DNA from: Hofstenia miamia
Lineage: Eukaryota; Xenacoelomorpha; Acoela
DNA length: 64,000 nt
Assembly (NCBI GenBank): GCA_004352715.1
Contig: SCFE01000064.1
Coordinates: 1,714,226-1,778,225, forward strand
Reading direction: 5' to 3'
The position numbers were made by a program, and so were the translations under genes. This document shows positions 35,975 to 48,938 of the stretch, piece after piece (position 1 is the first letter of the stretch; the number at the start of each line of letters is the position of its first letter). The notes beneath the pieces are model-generated. The model searched no databases, was not told the origin of the DNA, and saw only the letters and a program-made list of their open reading frames with translations.

Positions 35975-36722
35975 CACCGTTACGTCCTCAATCAACCATT
36001 CTCTTCATCTTCTGAAGTTAAAGCAAATCTAGGTGCAGTAGTGCAGAATGTATCAACATGCACCATTAGGCGTCGATTGAATACTAACTTTGACCTTCCA
36101 TCGTGCAAACCGGCAGCCAAACCGCGATTGTTTTCAAAGAACATTCAAGACCGGTTTCGGTTCTTCAGGCAATACCAACACTACACTCCTGAGATGTGGC
36201 ATCAAGGAATGTTTAGTGACGAATCCAAGATTTGCCAGTTTACATCATACCAGCCACACGTTCAACGACCAAGAAACCAAAGCNAAAAACCAAAGATTCA
36301 ACACACGTTACACGCAACAAACTGTCCGCTCAGCACCTTCTGTGATGATTTGTGGTGCTCTAACTGCGAATGGGCGTGCTGGTCTGCATTTTGTTCCTTA
36401 TAACGAGACAGTCACAGCTAAGGCCTATCTCAAAATAATTCAGGAGAAGGTTCCCATGTTTATGCAGCTTTGCAGAACATCTGTACTACAACAAGATGGT
36501 CCTCCTTGCCACAGCGCCAAAGTTGTGAAACAGTGGATTGCATCACAAGACGTTCGGCTGCTTGAGAACTGGCCGGGAAACTCCCCAGACCTCAACGTCA
36601 TAGAAAATTGCTGACATCACATCAAAAGCTGTCTGAGGAAGCTCCAATGCACATCACTTGACGATCTGAAGGAGCAAATTAAAGTGGTATGGTGTACAGA
36701 GATTACTGATGATTATTGTAGA
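35975..36722 (+). mobile_element. Second, partial copy of the same Tc1 element (probable contig overlap)
   Basis: It starts inside the transposase at the base equivalent to 35040 and ends at the equivalent of about 35713, against a 1000-N gap. It appears identical to the first copy outside the gap, including the TGA after IENC. It supplies the segment missing from the first copy, with one internal N at 36284. A true second insertion would have its own ends; none is present. Confidence 0.8.
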
Positions 36723-37722
36723 NNNNNNNNNNNNNNNNNNNNNNNNNNNNNNNNNNNNNNNNNNNNNNNNNNNNNNNNNNNNNNNNNNNNNNNNNNNNNN
36801 NNNNNNNNNNNNNNNNNNNNNNNNNNNNNNNNNNNNNNNNNNNNNNNNNNNNNNNNNNNNNNNNNNNNNNNNNNNNNNNNNNNNNNNNNNNNNNNNNNNN
36901 NNNNNNNNNNNNNNNNNNNNNNNNNNNNNNNNNNNNNNNNNNNNNNNNNNNNNNNNNNNNNNNNNNNNNNNNNNNNNNNNNNNNNNNNNNNNNNNNNNNN
37001 NNNNNNNNNNNNNNNNNNNNNNNNNNNNNNNNNNNNNNNNNNNNNNNNNNNNNNNNNNNNNNNNNNNNNNNNNNNNNNNNNNNNNNNNNNNNNNNNNNNN
37101 NNNNNNNNNNNNNNNNNNNNNNNNNNNNNNNNNNNNNNNNNNNNNNNNNNNNNNNNNNNNNNNNNNNNNNNNNNNNNNNNNNNNNNNNNNNNNNNNNNNN
37201 NNNNNNNNNNNNNNNNNNNNNNNNNNNNNNNNNNNNNNNNNNNNNNNNNNNNNNNNNNNNNNNNNNNNNNNNNNNNNNNNNNNNNNNNNNNNNNNNNNNN
37301 NNNNNNNNNNNNNNNNNNNNNNNNNNNNNNNNNNNNNNNNNNNNNNNNNNNNNNNNNNNNNNNNNNNNNNNNNNNNNNNNNNNNNNNNNNNNNNNNNNNN
37401 NNNNNNNNNNNNNNNNNNNNNNNNNNNNNNNNNNNNNNNNNNNNNNNNNNNNNNNNNNNNNNNNNNNNNNNNNNNNNNNNNNNNNNNNNNNNNNNNNNNN
37501 NNNNNNNNNNNNNNNNNNNNNNNNNNNNNNNNNNNNNNNNNNNNNNNNNNNNNNNNNNNNNNNNNNNNNNNNNNNNNNNNNNNNNNNNNNNNNNNNNNNN
37601 NNNNNNNNNNNNNNNNNNNNNNNNNNNNNNNNNNNNNNNNNNNNNNNNNNNNNNNNNNNNNNNNNNNNNNNNNNNNNNNNNNNNNNNNNNNNNNNNNNNN
37701 NNNNNNNNNNNNNNNNNNNNNN
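36723..37722. other. 1000-base scaffold gap
   Basis: Exactly 1000 N, a conventional placeholder rather than a measured distance. The open frames reported across it are meaningless. Confidence 0.95.
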
Positions 37723-38786
37723 CTAAAGTTATCTACAGGTATTTTACTCCGCTTTAGGTGTCATTGGAATTCGGCTTGGATATGGGTTGGCACTTTATTT
37801 CAGAAACTATATGTAGCGGTTAATAAATTCAACGATATACACTAATAATGAGGTCTTCTTTAATTTTTTTTTACAAATAAGTCTACATGCAAATTTTGAG
37901 CATAGCGTTCTAAGAAATAAATGACAATAATGTACAAAAATGTGTCGTTCTCATTTTTATCAACATTTCTGCGTTTTACTATCAAAAATACTGCATTATC
38001 GGAAAATACCATAGCATTGAAGTTGGAACAACATTTATGTAATCCTCTTTGGTGTTTAGACTTAGCTGAAAAGATCTACTAAAATACTTTCAATGATTTT
38101 GAGATGTTTTGCTTCGGTATTATTTAAAAGTTTGGCGCCATAACTTAGTCCACAATCTTTTAGATGATTTGAAATGGTTGATTCAGCTTCATGTTCTTTT
38201 GTTCTTTTGCTTAGTCGCCGACCTCAATCTTATACATTACATTAGATTTATCGGATATATTATTGTTGATTTTAAGCAAAGCTCTTGCTTTTTCTTTGAT
38301 AAATTTGATCTTTTTCATTTGATTTATTAGATCTATTGTATGTATTCCCCGATATTGTGTTTTAAATTTTAAATAAATATTCAAGATTTTGTGAATAATT
38401 CATTTCTTTGTAAATATTTCTGTAATTGCTTCTTTAATATATTTATCAATATAATGAGCTTAGGTCTTCATTTTTTCTTAAGTCTGCTTTCAATTTGATA
38501 ATTTCTAGGCTTATGTTATCATAAGAGCTTGCAATAACGAATATTCTATGTATTGTTCCTTTAGTTAATTATACTTTGAAATATCTTGGAAAATTTGAAT
38601 TAAAATTAAGTAACAAGCCAGTATCTGATGATTTCTTGTATATTCCAGTTTTAAAAGATTTTCAATTATTCATTATATAAAATTGTAAATTTGATGATGT
38701 TATCTATTATATTTAGATTAGTTGACATTTCGTATTAAAGCAAATTTGTCATCCATATATCTTTCATAGAAATTGAACTCTATTTC
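37723..38786 (-). mobile_element. Penelope-like retroelement fragment, copy 2
   Basis: This matches 33278-34374 closely in its first 0.8 kb, but has a 34-bp deletion that removes the GIY-YIG start and a 1-bp insertion nearby. It keeps readable RT features on the minus strand: YMDDKFALI at 38748-38759 and beyond, and SSDTGLLLNFNSNFP with IIKLKADLRKNEDL downstream, typical of the Penelope-like RT end. Gaps bound it on both sides. It may be the other haplotype of copy 1. Confidence 0.7.
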
Positions 38787-39786
38787 NNNNNNNNNNNNNN
38801 NNNNNNNNNNNNNNNNNNNNNNNNNNNNNNNNNNNNNNNNNNNNNNNNNNNNNNNNNNNNNNNNNNNNNNNNNNNNNNNNNNNNNNNNNNNNNNNNNNNN
38901 NNNNNNNNNNNNNNNNNNNNNNNNNNNNNNNNNNNNNNNNNNNNNNNNNNNNNNNNNNNNNNNNNNNNNNNNNNNNNNNNNNNNNNNNNNNNNNNNNNNN
39001 NNNNNNNNNNNNNNNNNNNNNNNNNNNNNNNNNNNNNNNNNNNNNNNNNNNNNNNNNNNNNNNNNNNNNNNNNNNNNNNNNNNNNNNNNNNNNNNNNNNN
39101 NNNNNNNNNNNNNNNNNNNNNNNNNNNNNNNNNNNNNNNNNNNNNNNNNNNNNNNNNNNNNNNNNNNNNNNNNNNNNNNNNNNNNNNNNNNNNNNNNNNN
39201 NNNNNNNNNNNNNNNNNNNNNNNNNNNNNNNNNNNNNNNNNNNNNNNNNNNNNNNNNNNNNNNNNNNNNNNNNNNNNNNNNNNNNNNNNNNNNNNNNNNN
39301 NNNNNNNNNNNNNNNNNNNNNNNNNNNNNNNNNNNNNNNNNNNNNNNNNNNNNNNNNNNNNNNNNNNNNNNNNNNNNNNNNNNNNNNNNNNNNNNNNNNN
39401 NNNNNNNNNNNNNNNNNNNNNNNNNNNNNNNNNNNNNNNNNNNNNNNNNNNNNNNNNNNNNNNNNNNNNNNNNNNNNNNNNNNNNNNNNNNNNNNNNNNN
39501 NNNNNNNNNNNNNNNNNNNNNNNNNNNNNNNNNNNNNNNNNNNNNNNNNNNNNNNNNNNNNNNNNNNNNNNNNNNNNNNNNNNNNNNNNNNNNNNNNNNN
39601 NNNNNNNNNNNNNNNNNNNNNNNNNNNNNNNNNNNNNNNNNNNNNNNNNNNNNNNNNNNNNNNNNNNNNNNNNNNNNNNNNNNNNNNNNNNNNNNNNNNN
39701 NNNNNNNNNNNNNNNNNNNNNNNNNNNNNNNNNNNNNNNNNNNNNNNNNNNNNNNNNNNNNNNNNNNNNNNNNNNNNNNNNNNNNN
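38787..39786. other. 1000-base scaffold gap
   Basis: Exactly 1000 N between the Penelope-like fragment and the GNAT locus. Confidence 0.95.
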
Positions 39787-40343
39787 CCAGAACAATAATT
39801 AAATAGTCACTTAAATCAATGTTGTAGGTACTTCTCTCAATTTCACATTTTCATTCGAAAATTTCTAGATTCGATAACATTTAACAACAAACTGGGTTTA
39901 CCCATAATGAGATTCTCCAAAATGCAAAACAAAAATTGCAGCATTGCTAAAACGTTCAAAAATCGCAAAAGAAATTATGTTATCCCGGATCACCATCACA
40001 TTCTGAGTGAAATTTTTCAGCTGCAAGGAAGCTTATGCTTGATAAAATAGGGTGGAGCCCATACTAAAAACTTGGAAGCACAATTCGTAGTCTGTATAGT
40101 TATCAAACAAAAATTATTTGAAATAACAACTTAGATCTTCTTGATCATTGTTTTTACTTAAATTTTTGCCACCCGGGTCAACAGCGGGTCCGCTGGTCAT
40201 GATTTGTTGATCTGGTTGCATCTCCGATCTAAAAGATGGAATCGAATTTTCATACAAGCAGAACGCAATTAAGCAAAAAAATGTACGAAGCCAAGTTTGT
40301 GTCATGAATAATAAGAGTATAAGATGCACAATCTAAGTTAAAT

Positions 40344-40490
40344 GTTTGTCAAATTTTATCTTGTGTTTACTTATTCTTCGTTCAATTATATTGTAAGGAA
40401 TGTGAATTTGTAAACAAGCACTGAATGGCATAGCATTTCATTGCAATTCAACATAATTTTATCATAGAAGTTTATTGTTAGGTTTAAGTA
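40344..40490 (+). promoter_or_regulatory. 5' flank of GNAT gene 1, near-identical to that of gene 2
   Basis: These 147 bp match 56798-56945 except for one inserted base in gene 2 (TATATTGTA versus TATATCTGTA). Further upstream identity falls to roughly 80%. The block runs to the ATG and must include the 5' UTR, and probably the promoter. Identity of this kind in non-coding DNA points to recent gene conversion or strong constraint. Confidence 0.6.
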
Positions 40491-43400
40491 ATGGCTGAAA
40501 AAGTCGAAAATTGGAAAGGGTGCCCTCCGCCATCAAAGGAACCAATGATTGGTCAATATTGTGATATTGTACTACTGGAGCCTGATAAACATTTTGAAGC
40601 TCTCTGGGAAGAATTCGCGGCAGATAAAACGGGTTGGTCTTTAGTATTTTTGACATTGCTAAGATTGAAAAAGATTGAAAATAGATTTACATATGGTATT
40701 TGTATTTTAAATTTATGTGTCATCATTGTACACTCTTCATTTAATTGTTATTCAAATCTTAAAGTTTTGGACCCGAATATAACACATATTTTAATTAACC
40801 CAGCATCTTGGACGTTCTTGTGACTAAAAATTGCAGTCTCTAATTTCATTTCAATAACGTTGTTTACATTTATTAACTTCTGTTTGGGGTTTTATATGAG
40901 TCCAAGACGCGTTTGGTATCTGAATTCTTGAGACACAACGACAGAATGATTTTGACAGTGATCAAGACAATGAATTTGTTGTTGAGTTTGTTCCAGATGA
41001 TTCTGTAGGTAACATTAATGATGAAGATGACGATATCTCAATTGCTGAAGAATGCACTGAACGAAGAAAAATATCTTTATTCAGCACAGTGCTTAAATTC
41101 AACAAAATTGCTGTTTGCTGTACCAAACGCGTCATGGAAAATTTGTACAAAAAATGAATATTTACAAATTAATATATTATTTATATAATACTATTCAATT
41201 ATGTTAGCATTTATGCAGAGGTTCGTAAAATTTAACCCTTTCCATGAAGTATTTATTTATAGTGGCACATACGTTAGGGTAAGAAAATTCTTTATAAGAT
41301 TTTTGAATTCAAACTTACTTTTTAGTTTTCGTTTATTTTCTGGTAAGTTATTCAAGTTATTCAAAGTTTATATGGTTGCGTTCAAAAATGTTTTTTGAAT
41401 TTCATCTTATCAAGTGTTGATGCTCTTTTGTTAGAAGATATGCATAATTCGGAAATCGCAATTTATCGTAAGACTTGCTTTTGTTGTAGATATCCCAGAA
41501 TTTTTAGTAAACGAGAAGTATTTAATTAAGGATAAAGCACGTGAAATTTGAGTGGAAGGTTTGATACTAATAGATTTTTTGCATTTACATAAACGTTTTA
41601 TTTGAGAATTGATTTTGTTTAATAATGTTTGACTTATTATTAAATAAAACATTGCAATATCTAAAATGACTCATTACCAAGGCCCTTACTAGTTGCTGGC
41701 GCATTTTTATGTCTACAAACTCCGCTATATGTAGAGTGCATTTGATTCCCATTGTCATCTTACGCAGAATAGAATGAATTTGGTCGGAATATTGTAATTT
41801 ATTGTCGGTAATTACTCCTAGGTGCTTAAACTTATCAACAAAGGCAATAGCTGTGTTAGCAAAATTTAATTTAAAAAGCAGATTGTCGCTTTTTGAGAAA
41901 GATGACATTACACAAAATACAGTTTTGAGGAATTAACGGTTAAGCGATGCATGTTAAAGTATTTAAGCAAATGCAGGAAGTTGGTTTCTAAATTATATAT
42001 TGATACCTCGCGTGATTTGTCATGTGTAAACAGGCAAGTTTGTCATCTACGTCTTGAAGAATTGTAATATTTTCATTTACGGCTTTATTGAGATCATTTA
42101 CATAAAGTGAAAAGAGTAAGAGCCCCAAAAGTGTAACTTGTAAATATTTCCCCAGTTTGATAGTGTCCCATTAATTTTAACCCGCTGATAGCATTAACTT
42201 CTTAATATTTGAGTCAAATCCTAAATACATTACTTTTTCAAGAAGAATTTTATGATCAATCGAATCAAAAGCTTTAGAAAGATCAAAGCATGCTATGCCT
42301 ACATATTCATTATTATCTAAGCAATTTCGCCAGGACGCAGTTGAGTAAAGCAGGGCATCTGCATTTGAGCGTTTTTTACGAAATCCAATTGTATTTCGGC
42401 GAGCAGTGAGATTTTTGTAAGGAAAAGGCTCATTTGTTCAAAAAGTAATTTTTCAAAGATTTTGCTAAAAGGCGTGGTGATCGAATTAGGGCGATAATTT
42501 GAACATTTTTGAGGATTATTTTATTTATATAGAGTTGTAACAAATGCCATTTTTAATAAAGATGTAAATTTATTAGTTCTTATACAATTGTTTATTACGA
42601 AGCACAGTGGGTACGCAATTTGTGAGGCGCATTCCTTAATGCACCACGCTATAATTTCAGATGGGCCACAAGATTTATTAATTCTTAGACTTGAAACAGC
42701 TTTAAAGATTTCACAACTAGTCACATATCTAAACGAAAAAGATGTAGAGAATTTTTTGTTATCGTTTTCATTTGGTATTGACCTTCTGTACCTAGATATT
42801 GCCCCATATTTAAAAATTCCTCATTGAAAGCATTTGCGATATCAGAAGAATTATAAAGTTTTTTTTCAATGATAGTTTCAATGCAATTCACCTCATGTGT
42901 AACATTTTTTTGCCGATTGAGAAAAGTATTAATAAATTCCCATCTTTTTTAGGAGAAGAAAGGTTCGAAAATGTTCTGATCATGTGATCATTTCAGATTT
43001 TCTCAATGCAATATTAGATTTATTCCGGGTAACCTTGTATTTTAGATACTTTTCTGGTGACTTATGGGTCATTATTTAAATAATGAAGTTTGCTTGTCTC
43101 TTTTGTTACATTAACATTGAATGTCTGTAGATTTACATTTATGCAAAGAAAACCATTATTATCAGTGCATGAATTATCTACTGGGTTCTTTACTTCTAAC
43201 TATCTATGCATTGCATCACACACGCAAAGAGTTGTAGCCTCTCTACAACTGCAAATCTATTTCTAAAATCAATTATTTTCTTAAAAAATTTTGCCGGATA
43301 GAAATTCATTCGCATCTGCTGCTGTCTGCATTGGAGTGTCTGTTATGAATCTATCACAGGTTTTTAGTGTGATGCAATGCATAGATAGTTAGAAGTAAGG

Positions 43401-46400
43401 AATCCAGTACATAATTCATGCACTGATAATGGTTTTCTTTGCATAAATGTAAATCTACAGACATTCAATGTTAACGTAACGAAAGAGACAAGCAAACTTC
43501 ATTATTTAAATAATAACCCTTATCTGCCAAATATTTTCTAAAAGCTATATTGTTAGATTTGATCATCAATTTGATGTCTGCATGATGTTAACCATGGTTT
43601 CTCTTTGAATTTCCTAATAGAAGGCTTTTCCTTGATTAAATGCTTTTTTAGGACAGAAAAAGTTTACGTAGTTTTCAAAAATAGTAATAAATGTTTCAAA
43701 CATGTCGTCAATATCCAAATTTATAAAAACATTTTCCCATGTTTCTTTGCCTAATTTACTTTTTAATTTCTTTAAGGAATTTTTGCTTGTTTCACGTATG
43801 TCTATCCACCTATAAATGGGCACATTTACTGCTTGCTTCGAAGGTATGCATGTAATTATAGAATCATCGGAAAAAGGGCATTCACTACATAAACAGTAAT
43901 ACAGAAAAGGTGCTGATAGAGGAAGCACTGAGAGTAGCAATTCGGACATTGAACTTAATGCTTACAATGCAAATGGAATTACTTTAACAGAAGATAAGCT
44001 TCCCACACGAGTTCGACTATGAAATTTCTTACAGAGGAACCAAGAACGCTTTCAACTCCTATACAACAGATTTAGATGAATTTCGGTTATTCCTGCATGA
44101 GTGAGGAAATAATGCGCACTATTTTATCGTTTGCAAATCAAAAAGCAACGAACAATTTCCTCTGAAAACGGTAAAATTCTTGCCAACATTTCGACATGGA
44201 AGAATTCCATTATTATATGCGCTGCTAGTGACTTAGAACTCGAAAATTTATGGCAACTAGGCGAGAGCAAACTGCTATGGCTCTGAATCCAAGAACGCTT
44301 TCAACTCCTATACAACAGATTTAGATGAATTTCGGTTATTCCTGCATGAGTGAGGAAATAATGCGCACTATTTTATCGTTTGCAAATCAAAAAGCAACGA
44401 ACAATTTCCTCTGAAAACGGTAAAATTCTTGCCAACATTTCGACATGGAAGAATTCCATTATTATATGCGCTGCTAGTGACTTAGAACTCGAAAATTTAT
44501 GGCAACTAGGCGAGAGCAAACTGCTATGGCTCTGAATCCAAGAACGCTTTCAACTCCTATACAACAGATTTAGATGAATTTCGGTTATTCCTGCATGAGT
44601 GAGGAAATAATGCGCACTATTTTATCGTTTGCAAATCAAAAAGCAACGAACAATTTCCTCTGAAAACGGTAAAATTCTTGCCAACATTTCGACATGGAAG
44701 AATTCCATTATTATATGCGCTGCTAGTGACTTAGAACTCGAAAATTTATGGCAACTAGGCGAGAGCAAACTGCTATGGCTCTGAATCCAAGAACGCTTTC
44801 AACTCCTATACAACAGATTTAGATGAATTTCGGTTATTCCTGCATGAGTGAGGAAATAATGCGCACTATTTTATCGTTTGCAAATCAAAAAGCAACGAAC
44901 AATTTCCTCTGAAAACGGTAAAATTCTTGCCAACATTTCGACATGGAAGAATTCCATTATTATATGCGCTGCTAGTGACTTAGAACTCGAAAATTTATGG
45001 CAACTAGGCGAGAGCAAACTGCTCTGAATCGCTGCAAATTTTTTCCTGGGAGCAGTAAGATTTAATAATGTAAGCAAAGGAGAAGAACAGACAAATATGC
45101 AGCTGTTAGGGAAGCTTGGGAGTTATCTGTGCTGAGTTTACGTATTTTTTACATGCCTGATACATTCCTCCTCGTTCTCAGGATAAAATTAAAGAAATCG
45201 AAAATATATCAAAAAAATTGGTCAAAGGATACAATGGAAGAATTCGTAAATTAAATAATTGTCGTATAATATGTTAATACGTATTTTATAATGGGGTATT
45301 GTTAATCTCCCGCAATATTATTAATTAATATTGGGAATAGTTACTAGAAGCGATTGATCTTTTCTGTTGCTAATTACCTAGTTATCTAAATTAACTTAAC
45401 GCCAGGCTTGCCGTTGTGTGAGTTTTTTCGCCCAACAACCAACACAACGCAACAACAAAAAGCTGTCGAGTCACACAACACACACAACACAACAGAGTAA
45501 AAAATTACATAATTCTTACAATTTGGGTAAACCTGTGAACATTAATATTAACCCTATTTCCACTAGTGTTACTTTTAGCTAACAAACCGAGTTGTCCGCA
45601 TTTTGAACAATTTTCTCCAAGCCTGTTTAGAAATATTGAAAGCTTTTTTACATGGACACATCTATGGGGTAGGGCGTGTTCATGCAATGATGAAGTTTTT
45701 TGCTAAGAATCATTCTTGTGCCTGAAGTATATGAACATACTAATTATTTTCAATGAGAAATCCGATTGTTTGTTAAAAGATTGAAATTGTTACCATACCT
45801 AATTTTCAAATAATTAGTTGGTCCAGTGCCCATTGAAACACAAATTGCCCCAAAATATTTCGCTTTCTGGAGAAAAACAATGCGAGCGTAGTTAAAGCAA
45901 TCCGTGCACAACGTCAGAGGTTGTCACGCCTTTGGAAACCATCACAGATTCTGAACGAATCCTAGTGGAATTAGATTTAAGTACATAACAATATTTGTAA
46001 TGAAAAATCGTAGCATAGATGTTGGTTTTTCAAATAATTTATTATTTATTAATCTTAACCCAGAATTTCACTCGCATCACAATTTATTTTAAAGTCCGTA
46101 GGTTGTTTTGCGGTGTTTTTAGATTTTAAATATCTTCATTATTTGTGAGTTATAAGCGTTTAAAATTAGCAAAAAAATTTTAAAAATCCTTACGGAAATA
46201 GGGTCACACATTTACACATGTATACGCAAACCGGAATTAATATAAAGGGTGCTTTTAATGATTGGAAACTAATTTCAAGATTTGTGATATTGAATGACCA
46301 GGTCGATCCCCAGGAACTTTTCCCTTTAAGTTTTTTTGTTGAGGATACTAAGGGTAAGATTTTACCGTAAGAAACCGACCAACTCCAGGCAGCCATCTAA

Positions 46401-48904
46401 ACAGAAATTCAGTAAATTGGACCAGATTTGACCAGTGCAGTGAAGAGCAGTTTGGATCAATACTTGTTTGCTTTCAGGAAAGCAGCACGCAACACACGAA
46501 AAATGTTGAATTTAAAAATTAACTAATTCAAAGGCTCTGTTAATGCTTTGTACAGTAAAATACATCCCATAATTAGGGAGCTATTAAAGACTTTTGCTCC
46601 TATCTTTAAAAATCATCCTGCATAAGAGAATGCGACTTTTTGTATTCGAAAGATATTGCCTTCGAAAAATGCCACTGCATCAATATTAAGAAAGGAGAAG
46701 AATATGAAAGTATTCTCATAAAATTTAGAAGTGCATAAATTAATTATACAGTTAAGAATGTAAAGTAATATCATTTTTGTAATGTTTCTGTAGTTTCCAT
46801 GAAGCGAGGATTATTTATGATATTGTGTAATTTGCTAAGACATGAAACGCAGAAATATAAATAAGTCTGGATTGAAGCTTCATCCAATCTCATCTCGACC
46901 TATGTATACCCAGCAGCTTCTAAATCTCTGCTGAGGCTTTATTAATGAAAAGATATTAACCCTCAGCATCATAGTGTAAGCATTCTTCTTCATCTCATTT
47001 TCAACAAATTTTCCAACAAGCCAAATTGGGATATTGGTACATCTATGCAAAAATATGCTCCCGTGTTCTGATAAAAAACTTTCAAATTTTCCCCATACCT
47101 GTTTTGTTTTCTGTAGAAACACCACTAATATTCATTGAGGCACGCTGTTTGTAATTTCAGTTGCGACTTTATGCAAATAAACGTCCCAATGGTTCACGAC
47201 CTGGGACAGCGTTATAACGACAATAAAAGTGGAGAGAATTCTCTATCTTGTGTTTTTTTTCAAAATTTAGATATATTTAGCATTTCGTTTGTCAAAATTT
47301 ACTAGGGTGATATATTTTAGAACAATATAACAGTTAAAACTCAATATTGAAGTGCAATATGTCGCTTATTTTTTGAATTTGTTAACAATTTATGGCCAAA
47401 TTCAGACATATCTAAAATTTTTAGGTTCATTATAATAATTGTATAAAAATTTAGAAATTATAATTTATATTCTAGGATCACTTTCATATATAATAACCTA
47501 AATAATGGTCTTATACTCTCTTTGTTACATAGCATAAATTACAATAATGGGTCTTTAGTAAGTTTGAAAATACAGAACATAATATATGGGTCCGATTTAT
47601 ATTGGATAAAGGTGAAAAATTTAATTTTGTAAGCCTATATTTTTATCCACCACACAACATGTTGTGTTGTGCACACAACAAATTTAAAATCTCACACAAC
47701 ACAGCTTATGATGTTGTAATGTTATTATGCAAACAATTTTATGGCACTTGGTGTAAAATTCGCAAAGATTATTTTTCAACCACCCACAAACTGGGAGGTT
47801 TATTCTCCCTTTCGCCCAGTCACAGCACTGAGCAGCATCGACAAATTGCTTCAAGTGCGGAAAACCAATATGCCCATTTCACCGAAATTTGAGAAGATTT
47901 GCTGTTGCCACATTTGTATATGAATATATTGACAATTATAATGACATTTACCTCAATTTGAATTTTTTAATATTTGATTTGTCATTGTTTTGGAATGATA
48001 ATCATATTTTCTAGAAAACGTGTTATAATGTACTGTTATATTTACACATGACAAACTATAATGTTTAATGTCTTTTGCTAAACGGAACTTTCTTTGAAGA
48101 TTGATATTAGAACATTGAGTTTGATTTGAATTCAAATTTTGATAAGCATTTGAAAAAAATAAGGGATTTACTAATTAAAAGGTCGATTTTGACGTAGCAT
48201 TATACTAAATATTTGTGAAATTCGGGTTTTTCACGTCTAAGCAAATTCTGCAGACATGTTTTTGACAGTTTTTACTTTAAGCGGCTTAAAATATCTTCAA
48301 GGAATATTAAGAGTCTATGAAAATTCTTAAGCTGTTTGAAGTTGACTCAAAAATCTGAAGCAGAATGTGTTTCTAAGTCCGAATCATTTTTATGTCGTCT
48401 TTGTGAAAATTATCAATCATATTTTGTACATTGCATTGTCAATTCTGATGAAATTGCTTTGTAGATATCGACTGGAAATATTTTTTGGTTGGTCCATTCC
48501 CCAACATTGAATTATTTCGAGAATATCTTGTGAAAAACACCACTCGGAGGGGAGACATATTTTATACAATCCTAAATAAAGCTGGAAGACCTCTAGGCAT
48601 GGCAAGTTACTTGAATGTTGTTCCTCAACACGGTTGTGTAGAAGTTGGACATATACATTTAAGGTTTTTGCATGTATTTTTTCGCATAGTTTTTTGCATG
48701 ATTTCATGATATATGTCTGCATAAATTTACACAATGAATTTCGCATAGAAACACATGTATATATAATATATCAATGAACAAACAATTATATTCAAAATTT
48801 AAATGCGTGCGATGTATTCAACAATCGACGTTATAAAATAGAAATGAGAAGTTATATGTAAATTGTATTGAATACAATTTTTATTTTGCTTGTTAGCAAA
48901 TTTA

Positions 48905-48938
<34 letters not shown>

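Noticed and set aside
36684-37845. Open frames of about 360-380 codons across 36.7-37.8 kb
   Set aside because: They consist of the 1000-N gap translated as X. The same applies to both long frames at 38764-39798.
40114-40329. 71-codon minus-strand frame with a signal-peptide-like start upstream of GNAT gene 1
   Set aside because: The homologous flank of GNAT gene 2 does not keep the frame, so there is no sign of selection on it.
44871-45077. BTB/Kelch-like reading in the 249-bp repeats
   Set aside because: Only loose similarity, in frames with stops; no consistent frame across units and flank.
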